A stretch of DNA of 45,615 bases. Source: Verrucomicrobiota bacterium. GTDB taxonomy: Bacteria > Verrucomicrobiota > Verrucomicrobiia > Limisphaerales > JAFGQR01. The notes below the pieces were generated by a model. The model was given only the letters and a program-made list of their open reading frames with translations, did no database searches and was not told where the DNA came from. A program made the position numbers and the translations under genes. Shown piece by piece: positions 1-8,604 of this stretch. Position 1 is the first letter of the stretch, and the number at the start of each line of letters is the position of its first letter. The stretch is from contig JAFGQR010000090.1 of assembly GCA_016935555.1 (NCBI GenBank), positions 1 through 45,615 on the forward strand, read 5' to 3'.

Positions 1-1075
1 CCTGCGTCGCCTCTTTCCCTCGCCGTCAGCGCCGAAGCGCTCTGCCCTTATTCGCCCGCTGCAAGCGGCGGCCCTCGCCCCGCCCGTGACGCCCATCTCA
101 GAACACAAAGTGCTTCGCGCGTGCGTTGCTGCCCCTGCAAACTCTGTGCTGATACCCACCCCGTCATCGCGAGGAATCGTTTCATGAACTGCGCCAGGAA
201 TTGCTTTTCCAGCTACGCCGGCCCGACCTCCGTCCACCAAAGCGGCGTGCGGGTAATTCGCCGAACGGCGATCTCGTGGATCGGGTGGCGTCGATCCGTC
301 GCGAATCCAGCCGCTTTCAGCAAGCCATCTGGGGCACCGGGCACGCTTGGCCCTCGGTTCGTTTGACCCCCCGCCTGGGGGGGCTGTTCCGGTTGTCAGC
401 GTCTGGCGAAGCCGGGCGCTATTACCAAGTCGAGGACCGTTGCGATACCGGGCCCAGTTCCGCTTGACTCAGAAAAGCTTCATCCACGCATTCCGCGAGC
501 GCCTGAAATACCATGGCATCCGATGTGGAGGTTGCCAGGGATCGCCCGTTGCCGGCGAGGGTGGCGGAGTTGTGGCCGTCAGGGGAGGGAGCCGGAGGCG
601 ATCGAGGAGGACGCTGTGGCGGAGATCCTAGCGGCACCGAGGCCCTGGCCGGTGGAAGGAAGAAGTCCCGACACGTCTTGCTGACCGGAAGCCAAGTCCG
701 GGGGAGGACGCATCGGGCCTTCCAAAAACCTCCGAGCCTAGTGCTCGGACGCGCAAAACCTCCCACCAATCGCCACAAACGTCATGTCTGAGCGCCAGCA
801 TGCCCTGAGACGCGGCGGGAACCCGGCCGGTGTGGTGACCCCAATGCCCCGAAGAGGTAACGCCGTGCAGAGCTACGGTGGAGCGCAAAGAGACCCCGTC
901 TGGTGCTCGTCTAGTGTCCCGGTTGTGGTTCCTTTATGGTTCCTTTGTAAACGTCGTACCCGCCGAGAAGCCAAGAGCCGGGAGCGTCACAGAAGCGCAC
1001 AGGCTCAAAATGGCCAATGCTCACGAAACATGCATGGATATTGGCTTAAATTGCTATTTCCCCTTGTTTTTTTGT
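1..1075. other. Stretch without a supported gene, 3' of tRNA-Leu
   Basis: I see no convincing gene here. Several overlapping reading frames of 80-140 codons exist on both strands, but none has a recognisable motif, signal peptide or conserved domain, and their composition is what GC-rich noncoding DNA gives. A short stretch around 180-360 reads like coding sequence (Leu/Arg/Glu-rich around FHELRQELLFQLRRPDL), but it has no clear start and may be a decayed fragment. The last 150 bases before the tRNA are noticeably richer in A+T. The stretch lies at the 3' end of a tRNA gene, a usual integration position, but no integrase is visible. Confidence 0.4.
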
Positions 1076-1162
1076 TGGTACCGATGGAGGGGCTCGAACC
1101 CCCACTCCCTCACGGGAACCAGATTTTGAGTCTAGCGCGTCTGCCAATTCCGCCACATCGGC
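1076..1162 (-). tRNA. tRNA-Leu, anticodon CAA
   Basis: Read on the minus strand the 87 nt begin GCCGATG and end CATCGGT plus discriminator A and an encoded CCA, so the acceptor stem closes with a terminal G-U pair. The D arm has the usual GGCGGAATTGGCAGACGC pattern of bacterial tRNA-Leu. The anticodon stem-loop is CTAGA, loop CTCAAAA, TCTGG, giving anticodon CAA. There is a long variable arm, and the T arm carries the invariant GGTTCGAGCCCC block. This reads the UUG leucine codon. No other tRNA is adjacent. Confidence 0.95.
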
Positions 1163-1512
1163 TGCCTGAATGCCAGGCACTTGCGAGCGAACATCGGCTT
1201 GTCACCTGAATGGGCGACACTCATTGCAGCACCGCTGCGCGATGCAAACCCCAGGAGTCACAAATCACAATGGCCACGCCCGTCCGGCAACAAGCCCGGT
1301 TCACACCGCCACTCCTACACCAGGCTTGAAGACAACCGCAAGCACCGAATTCGCGCCCCCCGCGACACCCAACGCAAAGTTCAAGGCACGCCTCGGGACG
1401 GGGCACGATATGGGACGGGAATCGGTGAATGATCAGGGCGGGATCGTGCCTCTCGCCGGAAACACGCAGCAAACCGCCGGCTCAATCCGGCTGTTGGATT
1501 TTCGCGCCGGGC
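1163..1512. other. Intergenic spacer, nothing recognised
   Basis: These 350 nt lie between the tRNA-Leu 5' end and the stop of the GH127 gene. A small inverted repeat (TGCCTG-AATGC-CAGGCA) directly precedes the tRNA. The rest shows no open frame with recognisable protein features and no terminator-like hairpin with a T run. Any tRNA promoter must lie here, but I could not identify one. Confidence 0.4.
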
Positions 1513-4302
1513 TCATTGGGGCTTTGGCTCTGGCGCCGCCGCAACCGGCAGGGCCCGGGCGCAGAACTTGAAATCCGCAAATCGCGCCGCGAGAAACTCG
1601 TTTCCGGTGTGGTGGGGGTTGCCGCCGAGCGCGCAGTCAGCCGCACGCGTGGACGAATACTCCGGCACGGTGCAGCGGCCCACCGGCTTGCCGTCCACCC
1701 AGAGGACCAGGCTGCCGCCCTGTTTCACAACCGCCACCGCATACCACCGGCCGGTTTGGATCGGCACCCCAGCCGTCGAGTGGACAGCGCCCGCTTCGAC
1801 GCGCGCGAACAGCTTGCCCCCCTCGATGACCAGCCGCAGCGGGTCGTCCATGGCGGCGTGCCACGCGCTTAGAACCTGCCCGAGCCGCCCTTCGGGCAGG
1901 GCGCTCACGCGGACACGGACCGCGGCGGTGAACTCGTCCTCCGGCCACTCCGGCACGTGGTAAACGAGCATCTGGCCCCGGCCGTCGACCTCGGTTCCCT
2001 CGCCGTCGCACTTCAGAAACGCCGCCGACTTCACTTGGCCAAACTGCGGCGGGCTGCCGCCGCGAAGCGAGTGAATCACGATTTCGCCGTTGGGACCCGG
2101 AGACGACTCCTGCCCGATGCGCGCCGGCGGCATTCCGGGGCCCAGGGTAAACTGCGCCGGCGGGACGTCCGCGGCGGTTTCCCCGCTCGGCCCGAGCGCA
2201 ACCACCCGCCACCAAAACGGCCGTGGAACCGTTGGCGCTCCTGACCCGAGTCCGGCCCTGAGAAAGCCCGACGTGTCCAGCACGTGGCGCGTGCCGCCGA
2301 CATTTGTCGTCCATGGGACCGCGTTCCGGAACGAGGCGGTGGCGGCCACTTCCACGCGAAAGCCGGTGCGGTTCGTGTCCCGCCGGCTGCGCCATCGAAA
2401 CAAGGCGGGGCCGGGGGACACGCGCGCACCGTCCGGCGGGCATTGTGTCAAGGCCGGCGCCGGCCGCGGCCGGGCGGGGATGAGCCAGGAGCGGTAGGGT
2501 GTCCCGCGCGCGCCCGCGCCGGCAAAGTCCACCAGGCGGACTGTCCGCCCGTCGGCGGTGGGAACATCGACGGCGAGCCAGGGTTGGAGCAGGGCGTCGC
2601 GTTGAGTGGGCGGCTCGGGCCATGTGACCTCTTGTGCCTGGGCCAGGCGCTCCAGATCCACGGGCGGAAGGTCGTCCTCGTCGAACGCGTTGTGCGCGGG
2701 ATCGAAGGCCAGCAGGATCGGGCCGCGGTACAAGGAGACTTTGCCTGCTGCCTCGTTGGCGCCGGGGGTGAACCTGACCGGCAACTCGAACCGCAATGCC
2801 AGCCTGTCGTCAGCCCTCCAAACCCGGCGGACGCCCAGGTAAGCGCCGGGAACGACGTGTGGAACGGGGGCGCCGTTCAGGTCGGCCCGGGGTTCAACGG
2901 CCCAGGCTGGAATCCTCACGCGCAACGTGCGGGGGGCGGTTGTGGAGGAATCCACCCGCAGTTCTGTGCGACCCTGGAGCCAGGCATCGTGGCTGAGCGA
3001 GATTGTTGTCCGGGCCTGTCCCTGCCGGCGGTGGGTGAAGCGCCCGGCGCCAAGCCAATTGACCACCCACCCGTCGGGCGCGGTCAGCACCGCCCACTCG
3101 CTGAGAATGCCGAGGATCCTGGGGCCATTCACGGAGCAACAGTTCAGCTCCGGCGTGCCGGCGCGGGCCTGGAACACGATGGAATGCGCGCTGGCTTCGC
3201 GGGTGCCGTCCATGGGGGTGTTGTAGGTCCACCATCTTCCGCTGGGATGCTGCGCGCCCAACCCGCCGTTGAGCGTGGCCAGTTCCAGCGCGTCGGCGGC
3301 ACCGGCGTCGCCGGTCAACCGGAGGTAATCCAGGGTCACGGCCATCCACGCCACGGTGCAACAGGTCTCGATCGCCGACGGCGCATAGGGGTTTCCGGTG
3401 GCTTGTTCGCCCGAGCTGAAGCCGCCGGTATTGCGGATGTCCCAGCGCCGGAGGCTGCGCCAGTGATGCGCGAAGGCGGCCCGGTATTTCGGCTCGCCGG
3501 TCGCGCGCCACAGTTCCACCAGGCCCTGGAGATCGTGCAGGCTTTCCCAGCGCGGCCGCGGCGACTGGTAAAACTCGCGTCCGTCGAGTCCGGCGCGCAC
3601 GTAGTCGCCGGCGCGTTCCCAGTCCTTTTCCACCTCGCGGGCCATCTCCATGTAGCGCGGCTCGCCTGTCATCCGGTGCAACTGCACCAGCCCTGTCAGG
3701 ATCGACATGTTCATCTCGGGATCGCCCGCGTCCAGAACACGGCGCCCGGTGCCCAGGTAGGTGGCGCACACCAGGTCGGCGGCCTTGCGCGCGCACGCCA
3801 GGGCCGCGGCATCTCCGCTGTGCTCATGCCACATCAGCAGCGCGCGGATGGCGTGGTAATGCCCCCACAAGTCCCAGTGCTTGAGAAGACGCTCCCCCTT
3901 CGGAAACGGGCCGAGGTAGCCGTCCTCCGCCTGACTGGCCATGAACTCGCCCACGATCTCCGCCACCTGCCGCCGCAAGCGCGGATCGTCCGACATCCGA
4001 AGCGCCTGCACTGCGGAGATCAAATACTTGCCCACAAATTCCCCCGCCCACGGCACAAGCTGCGGCGGCGGACGCCGATCCCGGAACCGAAACATCTCCA
4101 GCATCCCCGGATTGGCCCCGGGCGCGCGCAGGAGCCAGTGCTCGATATTCCGCCGCACCCGCTCGCCCACCGGGCCGCGCAACTCACAGCGGGCACCCGG
4201 CGGGGTGTCGAATTCGAGGCCGCCCGCCGCGGGGACGGCACCGGAGAGGTTGCCGGCAACTCCGAGCAGGCCGAGAGCGATCACCAACGCGCGCGGTGTC
4301 AT
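1513..4302 (-). CDS. Secreted GH127-family glycosidase (beta-L-arabinofuranosidase-like) with C-terminal LamG-like domain
   Basis: The 929-residue protein starts with a Sec signal peptide (hydrophobic residues 4-20, Ala-rich cleavage region near 22-27). Residues about 40-600 form a GH127 (old DUF1680) catalytic domain. It contains an ETCC motif at 312-315 and a NCCSVNGPR motif at 387-395. In the characterised family member HypBA1 the corresponding Glu-x-Cys and Cys-Cys residues bind zinc and supply the cysteine nucleophile, so the active site appears complete. Residues about 780-920 look like a LamG/concanavalin-type beta-sandwich, probably for carbohydrate binding. The family removes L-arabinofuranose or related sugars from plant or algal glycans; the actual substrate cannot be read from sequence. 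It is transcribed divergently from the exosortase gene. A possible promoter (TTGCGG, 17 nt, AAGGAT) lies 12 nt before the ATG. Confidence 0.88.
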   Translation of the reverse strand: MTPRALVIALGLLGVAGNLSGAVPAAGGLEFDTPPGARCELRGPVGERVRRNIEHWLLRAPGANPGMLEMFRFRDRRPPPQLVPWAGEFVGKYLISAVQALRMSDDPRLRRQVAEIVGEFMASQAEDGYLGPFPKGERLLKHWDLWGHYHAIRALLMWHEHSGDAAALACARKAADLVCATYLGTGRRVLDAGDPEMNMSILTGLVQLHRMTGEPRYMEMAREVEKDWERAGDYVRAGLDGREFYQSPRPRWESLHDLQGLVELWRATGEPKYRAAFAHHWRSLRRWDIRNTGGFSSGEQATGNPYAPSAIETCCTVAWMAVTLDYLRLTGDAGAADALELATLNGGLGAQHPSGRWWTYNTPMDGTREASAHSIVFQARAGTPELNCCSVNGPRILGILSEWAVLTAPDGWVVNWLGAGRFTHRRQGQARTTISLSHDAWLQGRTELRVDSSTTAPRTLRVRIPAWAVEPRADLNGAPVPHVVPGAYLGVRRVWRADDRLALRFELPVRFTPGANEAAGKVSLYRGPILLAFDPAHNAFDEDDLPPVDLERLAQAQEVTWPEPPTQRDALLQPWLAVDVPTADGRTVRLVDFAGAGARGTPYRSWLIPARPRPAPALTQCPPDGARVSPGPALFRWRSRRDTNRTGFRVEVAATASFRNAVPWTTNVGGTRHVLDTSGFLRAGLGSGAPTVPRPFWWRVVALGPSGETAADVPPAQFTLGPGMPPARIGQESSPGPNGEIVIHSLRGGSPPQFGQVKSAAFLKCDGEGTEVDGRGQMLVYHVPEWPEDEFTAAVRVRVSALPEGRLGQVLSAWHAAMDDPLRLVIEGGKLFARVEAGAVHSTAGVPIQTGRWYAVAVVKQGGSLVLWVDGKPVGRCTVPEYSSTRAADCALGGNPHHTGNEFLAARFADFKFCARALPVAAAPEPKPQ

Positions 4303-4524
4303 GAACCTGAGCGGATCCTTGCAGGCGCCGCGCGCCGCCGCAAGAACGAAGGACCCGGCAGGTTCTCAGGGGTCGTGGCTCGTTTCGATTCGCGTTTGCG
4401 AATGTCCCGGTCCATGAACGGTCGCGGCTTGAACCGGGCTCAAGCCCGCGCGCCGGGAGCGGAGCGCAGCGCGGCCTGCTTGCCCCTTTCCGCCGTGCAT
4501 GGCTCCTGCTACGTTCTGGCCCGC

Positions 4525-6141
4525 ATGCGCAATGGGCAACGACCGGATGGTGCGTTTTGGCTGACCCTGGCGGCGATGGCCGCGCTTTGGGGGGTCGTGA
4601 TTTACCGGATTGGCCCGCCGTTTTGGTCGACGTTCCCCGACTACAGTTTCGGGTGGGGCGTGCCGTTCTTGTGCCTGTATTTGCTGTGGGAACGGTGGAA
4701 GAGCCGCGGGGCGGGATTAAGCGCGGCGGAGGAGGAGCGGGGGGCGAGGGCGGCGTTGGCGCTGAGGCGGGCGGCGTGGGGAGCGGGGCTGCTGCTGGCG
4801 TTGAGCCTGCTGCCGTCGTTCCTGGTGCAGGAGGCGAATCTGATCTGGCTGCGGATGGGCTGGATCGTGACGTTGCAGGCGCTGGGGTTGACGGTGTGCC
4901 TGTTGTTCCTGGCGGGGGGATGGGGGTGGGTGAGGCATTTCTGGTTCCCGTTTTTCTTTTTTCTCACGGCGATTCACTGGGGGCCGGTGGAGGCGCCGCT
5001 GATCGCCTTGTTTTCGCGATTGAATGCCGCGACGGCGATCGAGGCGCTGGGGATGTGGGGGATTCCGGCGGTGCAGCACGGCAACGTGCTGGAGGTGAGC
5101 ACGGGGCTGGTGGGGATCGACGAGGCGTGCAGCGGGATTCGGTCGTTTCACGCGGTGCTGATGATTGCGCTGTTTTTCGGCGAGCTGTATCGGCTTGGAG
5201 CGGGGCGTCGCGGGCTGCTGGTGCTCGCGGGGGTGCTCCTGGCGTTCGCCTGCAACGTGGGCCGGACGCTGACCCTGACGGTCGTGTGCGCGCGGCAGGG
5301 CATGGCGGCCATGGAACGGTGGCACGATCCCACGGGTGTCAGCATTCTGGTGGCGTGTTTCCTGGGGTTATGGTGGCTGAGCCTGGCGATGGCCAGGCGG
5401 CGGCGCCCGACGGCGCCCGTCCAAGCCGGCACGACACGCCTTGCCCCGTCACTGTCCAGGCCTTTTCCCAGCCTGCCCCGTGGGTGGTCCATCGGCCTGA
5501 TCCTGTGGCTGGCGAGCGTCGAAGTGATGGTCAACGCCTGGTACCGCCTCCACGAAATGCCGCGCCAGGAGACGGCGGCGTGGTCCGTCACGATGCCCGC
5601 CGACCAGCGCGGGTTCCGCGAGGTTGGGATCTCGAAAAGCGTCGCGGAGAATCTCAAATTCGACGAGGGCCGCAGCGCGAGGTGGGAAGCGGACGACGGC
5701 GGGACGTGGCATGCCTATTATTTCCGGTGGGCCCCGCCCGAGACGCGCTCCCGACGCGCCTGGGTGCAGCGCGCCACCGGCCATCATCCCGAGCGCTGCC
5801 TGACCGGCGCCGGGATGCGGCTTGTTGCCGATCGGGGGATGCGGCTGTTGCCGCACCGGGGGCTGACTCTGCCGTTTCGGGTGTTTGAGTTCGAGGCCCA
5901 GGGGCGGCTGGTGCACGTGTTTCAGTGCATCTGGCATGACGGCACGCCCCCGCAACTCCGCCAGAACGCCCGGGAGACCGCCACAACCATCCCGCGTCTG
6001 ACCGCGGTGCTCACCGGGAACCGGAGTCGCGGCCGCGGGCTGCGTTCCCTGGAGCTGGCGGCCTGGGGTCACCGGGACCTGCCGGCAGCCGAGGCCTCGT
6101 TGCGGGAACAGTTGGACCGGCTGATGATGGTCCACAAGTAG
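4525..6141 (+). CDS. Exosortase fused to a C-terminal EpsI-type domain
   Basis: This 538-residue protein is an integral membrane transpeptidase-like enzyme that processes PEP-CTERM proteins at the cytoplasmic membrane. Residues 1-290 hold about eight hydrophobic segments. The exosortase catalytic triad is present: Cys202 in DEACSGIRS, Arg247 in NVGR and His267 in ERWHDP. Residues 320-538 form a periplasmic EpsI-like domain with the signature HHPERCLTGAGM near 420-431, so exosortase and its usual partner are one polypeptide. The frame is open far upstream, but that part is antisense to the GH127 gene. I chose the ATG at 4525 because the membrane protein begins there and a possible promoter (TTTCCG, 17 nt, TACGTT) ends 9 nt before it. 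The PEP-CTERM protein at 8605-9465 is a probable substrate. Confidence 0.87.
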   Translation: MRNGQRPDGAFWLTLAAMAALWGVVIYRIGPPFWSTFPDYSFGWGVPFLCLYLLWERWKSRGAGLSAAEEERGARAALALRRAAWGAGLLLALSLLPSFLVQEANLIWLRMGWIVTLQALGLTVCLLFLAGGWGWVRHFWFPFFFFLTAIHWGPVEAPLIALFSRLNAATAIEALGMWGIPAVQHGNVLEVSTGLVGIDEACSGIRSFHAVLMIALFFGELYRLGAGRRGLLVLAGVLLAFACNVGRTLTLTVVCARQGMAAMERWHDPTGVSILVACFLGLWWLSLAMARRRRPTAPVQAGTTRLAPSLSRPFPSLPRGWSIGLILWLASVEVMVNAWYRLHEMPRQETAAWSVTMPADQRGFREVGISKSVAENLKFDEGRSARWEADDGGTWHAYYFRWAPPETRSRRAWVQRATGHHPERCLTGAGMRLVADRGMRLLPHRGLTLPFRVFEFEAQGRLVHVFQCIWHDGTPPQLRQNARETATTIPRLTAVLTGNRSRGRGLRSLELAAWGHRDLPAAEASLREQLDRLMMVHK

Positions 6142-6472
6142 CCCAGCACCCCGCCATCCCGCCGGGTTCCCGCGTCGCCCGCATGGCGTCTGTCCCAAAA
6201 CGGGACAACGGTGTCCGGAGAATGTGCGGGCGTCCGGGGAACCGGGCGCGGATTTCGGGGAGCGAACCGGGAGGAAGGGGTGGCGATGGCGGCCTTGGGG
6301 GCCTGATTTCGGGGCGGGGGCGGCATGCATCATCAGTTAAACTGCATTGGCATCCCGGGTGCTAGAAGCCTGCCTGCGGTTGGCAGCGGGCAATAAGTGA
6401 ACGAGCAACCTGAGAAGTACAACCCCGCCCGACGCCGTCGTTCACGCCGCGACAGAGAAAGGCAAACAGAAC
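6142..6472. other. Leader region upstream of the pseudopilin gene
   Basis: This 331-nt spacer has no supported gene. Its first 200 nt are very G/C-rich without open frames of interest. The last 125 nt become more A-rich and contain the candidate sigma-54 promoter described separately, so the pseudopilin mRNA would have a leader of about 95 nt. Confidence 0.4.
6348..6364 (+). promoter_or_regulatory. Candidate sigma-54 (RpoN) promoter for the pseudopilin gene
   Basis: TGGCATCCCGGGTGCTA carries the GG (-24) and GC (-12) doublets separated by exactly 10 nt, as required for sigma-54 promoters, and matches TGGCA and TGCW well. It lies about 108 nt before the pseudopilin ATG. Pilin genes are often RpoN-dependent in other bacteria. 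No enhancer-binding site was identified and no RpoN activator gene is in the window, so this remains a motif-based call. Confidence 0.5.
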
Positions 6473-6817
6473 ATGAAAATCAACACATCACGCAAGGCCG
6501 GCTTCACGCTGGTGGAAATCATGATCGTGGTGGCCATCATCGGCCTGCTCGCCGCCATCGCCATCCCGAACTTCGTCCGCGCCCGGCAATCGAGCCAGAC
6601 GAGCGCCTGCATCGCCAATCTGAAGCAGATTGACGGTGCGAAGGCGACCTGGGCGCTGGAGATGAAGAAGACCAACCTCGACACGCCCACGGATGCAGAC
6701 CTGTTCGGTGCGACGCTGTATATCCGCGAGAAGCCGCAGTGCCCCGGAGGCGGCACCTACTCCCTGAACGCGGTGGACACCAAGCCGACCTGCACCGTGG
6801 CCGGCCACACGCTCTAG
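6473..6817 (+). CDS. Type II secretion / type IV pilus-like major pseudopilin
   Basis: The 114-residue protein has a short positive leader (MKINTSRKAG) followed by a class-III prepilin cleavage/N-methylation motif G|FTLVEI with Glu at +5 and a hydrophobic helix (residues 11-32). A prepilin peptidase would cut after Gly10. The globular part is small, with a Cys pair near the C terminus (PTC and QCPGG) that could form the C-terminal disulfide loop seen in pilins. The length and the motif NFVRARQSSQTSACIANLKQIDGAK are typical of GspG/PilE-like proteins that are abundant in Verrucomicrobiota. The gene stands alone, preceded by a candidate sigma-54 promoter and followed directly by an intrinsic terminator, so it is probably monocistronic. 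Confidence 0.87.
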   Translation: MKINTSRKAGFTLVEIMIVVAIIGLLAAIAIPNFVRARQSSQTSACIANLKQIDGAKATWALEMKKTNLDTPTDADLFGATLYIREKPQCPGGGTYSLNAVDTKPTCTVAGHTL

Positions 6818-6839
6818 ACCGTTCGCCGCATCTTTCGCG

Positions 6840-6879
6840 CAGGCTCGGGGGATTCGTTCTCCGGGCCTGTTTTGTTGTT
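6840..6879 (+). terminator. Intrinsic terminator after the pseudopilin gene
   Basis: A stem of about 13 base pairs (CAGGCTCGGGGGA pairing with TTCTCCGGGCCTG, with some G-T pairs) closes a TTCG-containing loop and is followed by TTTTGTTGTT. It begins 22 nt after the stop codon and would end the pseudopilin transcript. Confidence 0.75.
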
Positions 6880-7024
6880 GCGCAGGCCGGCGCGAGCCCC
6901 CACGCGCCGGAACTCCCGGCACGGCGAGGAGCCGGAGCCGATGTGCGAGATGCGCCCCCGGCCGGCGCCGCGGCATTTCGGGCCGGGGGTTGGGCCCGGG
7001 GCGGGGAACGGGGGAGGGAAAGGC

Positions 7025-7054
7025 TTGCGCCGGTGGCGGGGCGGGTCGTACGCT
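7025..7054 (+). promoter_or_regulatory. Promoter of the Tat-exported oxidoreductase gene
   Basis: TTGCGC and TACGCT are separated by 18 nt. The -10 hexamer ends 8 nt before the ATG at 7063, so transcription would begin at or next to the start codon and the mRNA would be leaderless or nearly so. Confidence 0.45.
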
Positions 7055-7062
7055 CGGCATCT

Positions 7063-8394
7063 ATGAATCCCATCAACCGGCGAACCTTCGTCAAACAGTC
7101 GGTCGCCACCGCCGCCACCGTGTCCGTGCTGGGGTCGCCCCGGGCTTATGCGGCGAACGAGACGATCGGCGTGGCGTTCATGGGCCTGGGCGGGCGCGGC
7201 GGCGGGCTGCTGGAGATGTTTGCCCGGCGGCCGGACGTGCGCGTCGCCGGCCTGGCGGACCCGGACACGCGCCGGCTGGAGCGGGCGCGGGGCGTGGCCG
7301 AGAAGATCCAGGGCCGGGCGCCGAAGGCGGTGCAGGATTTCCGGCGGCTGCTGGAGGACAAGGCGGTGGAGGTGCTGGTGAATGCGACGCCGGACCACTG
7401 GCATGCGCTGGGGAGCGTGTGGGCGTGCCAGGCGGGCAAGGATGTGTATGTGGAGAAGCCCATGGCGCACTCGATCTGGGAGGGACGAAAGCTGATCGAG
7501 GCGGTGAAGAAACACGGGCGGGTGCTGCAGGTGGGGATGCAGTCGCGCAGCGCCCCTTACATGGAGGAGGCCGTGGCCTATGTGAAGTCGGGCCGGCTCG
7601 GTGACATCCGCCTGGTCCGGGTCTACAACATGATGCAGCACCCGATGCAGCACGCCGGTCCCGACCGCGAGCCGCCCGTCGGGTTCGACTACGACCTGTG
7701 GTGCGGGCCGGCGGCCAGGCTGCCCTATAACCCGAGCCGCTCCTGGTTGAATCTTGCCGAGTTCAGCTGCGGCCCCATCCCCGGCGACGCCGTCCACCAG
7801 CTGGACCTCGCGCGCCTGCTGATGGGCGACCCTTCATGCCCGCGGAGCGTCTCGGCGACGGGCGGCATCCACGTGCTGCGCGACGGGCGGGACACGCCCG
7901 ACACGCAGCTGGCCAGTTTCGAATACGACACGTTCACGCTGCTGTTCCAGGCGTCCCTGTGGACGCCCTACATGAAAAAAATCCCCGTGAACATCCGCAA
8001 CTCGGACGCCTTTCCCGACTGGGGGTTTTGCTCGACGAAGATCGAGCTGCTGGGCACGCGGGCCTGCATGGTGGTGGGCCGGCACGGCGGCGGCTGGCAG
8101 GTCTACGACGCGAACAACGCCTGCGTCGCCTCCACCCCGGGACGCCCCGGCGACGCGGAGCACATCGACAATTTCCTCGAGTGCGTGCGGACCCGCGCGC
8201 AGCCGAAGGCGAATGCCGAGCAGGGCCACGCCTCCGTATTGCTCTGCCACCTGGCCAACATCGCCTGGCGGACCGGCAACCAAAAACTCGCATTCGATCC
8301 GCAGACGGAATCGTTTCCGGGGGAGCCGGCGGCGAACGCGCTGCTGAAGCGGGCACGTTACCGCGAGCCGTATGTGCTGCCGGAGGCGGTTTAG
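7063..8394 (+). CDS. Tat-exported Gfo/Idh/MocA-family oxidoreductase
   Basis: The 443-residue protein begins with a twin-arginine signal (NRRTFVKQS at 5-13, then a hydrophobic stretch and AYA cleavage near 30), so it should be folded with its nucleotide cofactor in the cytoplasm and exported. Residues 35-160 form a Rossmann fold with GLGGRG (41-46) and the family signature EKP at 131-133. A GDAVHQ segment further on supplies the usual Asp/His active-site residues of the C-terminal alpha/beta domain. The family oxidises or epimerises sugars and inositols with NAD(P)H; the substrate is unknown. Exported paralogues of this kind are numerous in Verrucomicrobiota and Planctomycetota. The start is fixed by the Tat motif; the open frame upstream is spurious. 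Its stop codon TAG is part of a REP-like palindrome. Confidence 0.88.
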   Translation: MNPINRRTFVKQSVATAATVSVLGSPRAYAANETIGVAFMGLGGRGGGLLEMFARRPDVRVAGLADPDTRRLERARGVAEKIQGRAPKAVQDFRRLLEDKAVEVLVNATPDHWHALGSVWACQAGKDVYVEKPMAHSIWEGRKLIEAVKKHGRVLQVGMQSRSAPYMEEAVAYVKSGRLGDIRLVRVYNMMQHPMQHAGPDREPPVGFDYDLWCGPAARLPYNPSRSWLNLAEFSCGPIPGDAVHQLDLARLLMGDPSCPRSVSATGGIHVLRDGRDTPDTQLASFEYDTFTLLFQASLWTPYMKKIPVNIRNSDAFPDWGFCSTKIELLGTRACMVVGRHGGGWQVYDANNACVASTPGRPGDAEHIDNFLECVRTRAQPKANAEQGHASVLLCHLANIAWRTGNQKLAFDPQTESFPGEPAANALLKRARYREPYVLPEAV

Positions 8395-8434
8395 CCCGCA
8401 TTTCTCACCGGAGCGCCTGGTGAGCAATGCAGGT
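8391..8434. repeat. REP-like palindrome, copy A
   Basis: Left arm TAGCCCGCATTTCTCACC (8392-8409) and imperfect right arm GGTGAGCAATGCAGGT (8419-8434) are inverted. The left arm supplies the TAG stop of the preceding oxidoreductase gene. The same element recurs at 18739, 24527, 24666 and 44094. It is not followed by a T run, so it does not look like an ordinary intrinsic terminator. Confidence 0.8.
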
Positions 8435-8604
8435 CAGGCGGGGGTTTTGAACTTGGGGCGCTGGCTGAGGAAGCGGGCCGGGGATTGGAGGATGACCTTG
8501 TCGATGCGCTGCGGGGACTGGCCCCGCTGGCGCCTTTCAAGCGCGGCGCAGGGGAGGGCGAGGGGGACGGTCAACGCCAGGACATAGGCAGGCCATGGAG
8601 GAGA

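Noticed and set aside
2284..4524. Very long open frame running into the exosortase gene on the plus strand
   Set aside because: It is antisense to the GH127 gene, which has complete family motifs; high GC keeps the opposite frame open. Only the part from 4525 codes.
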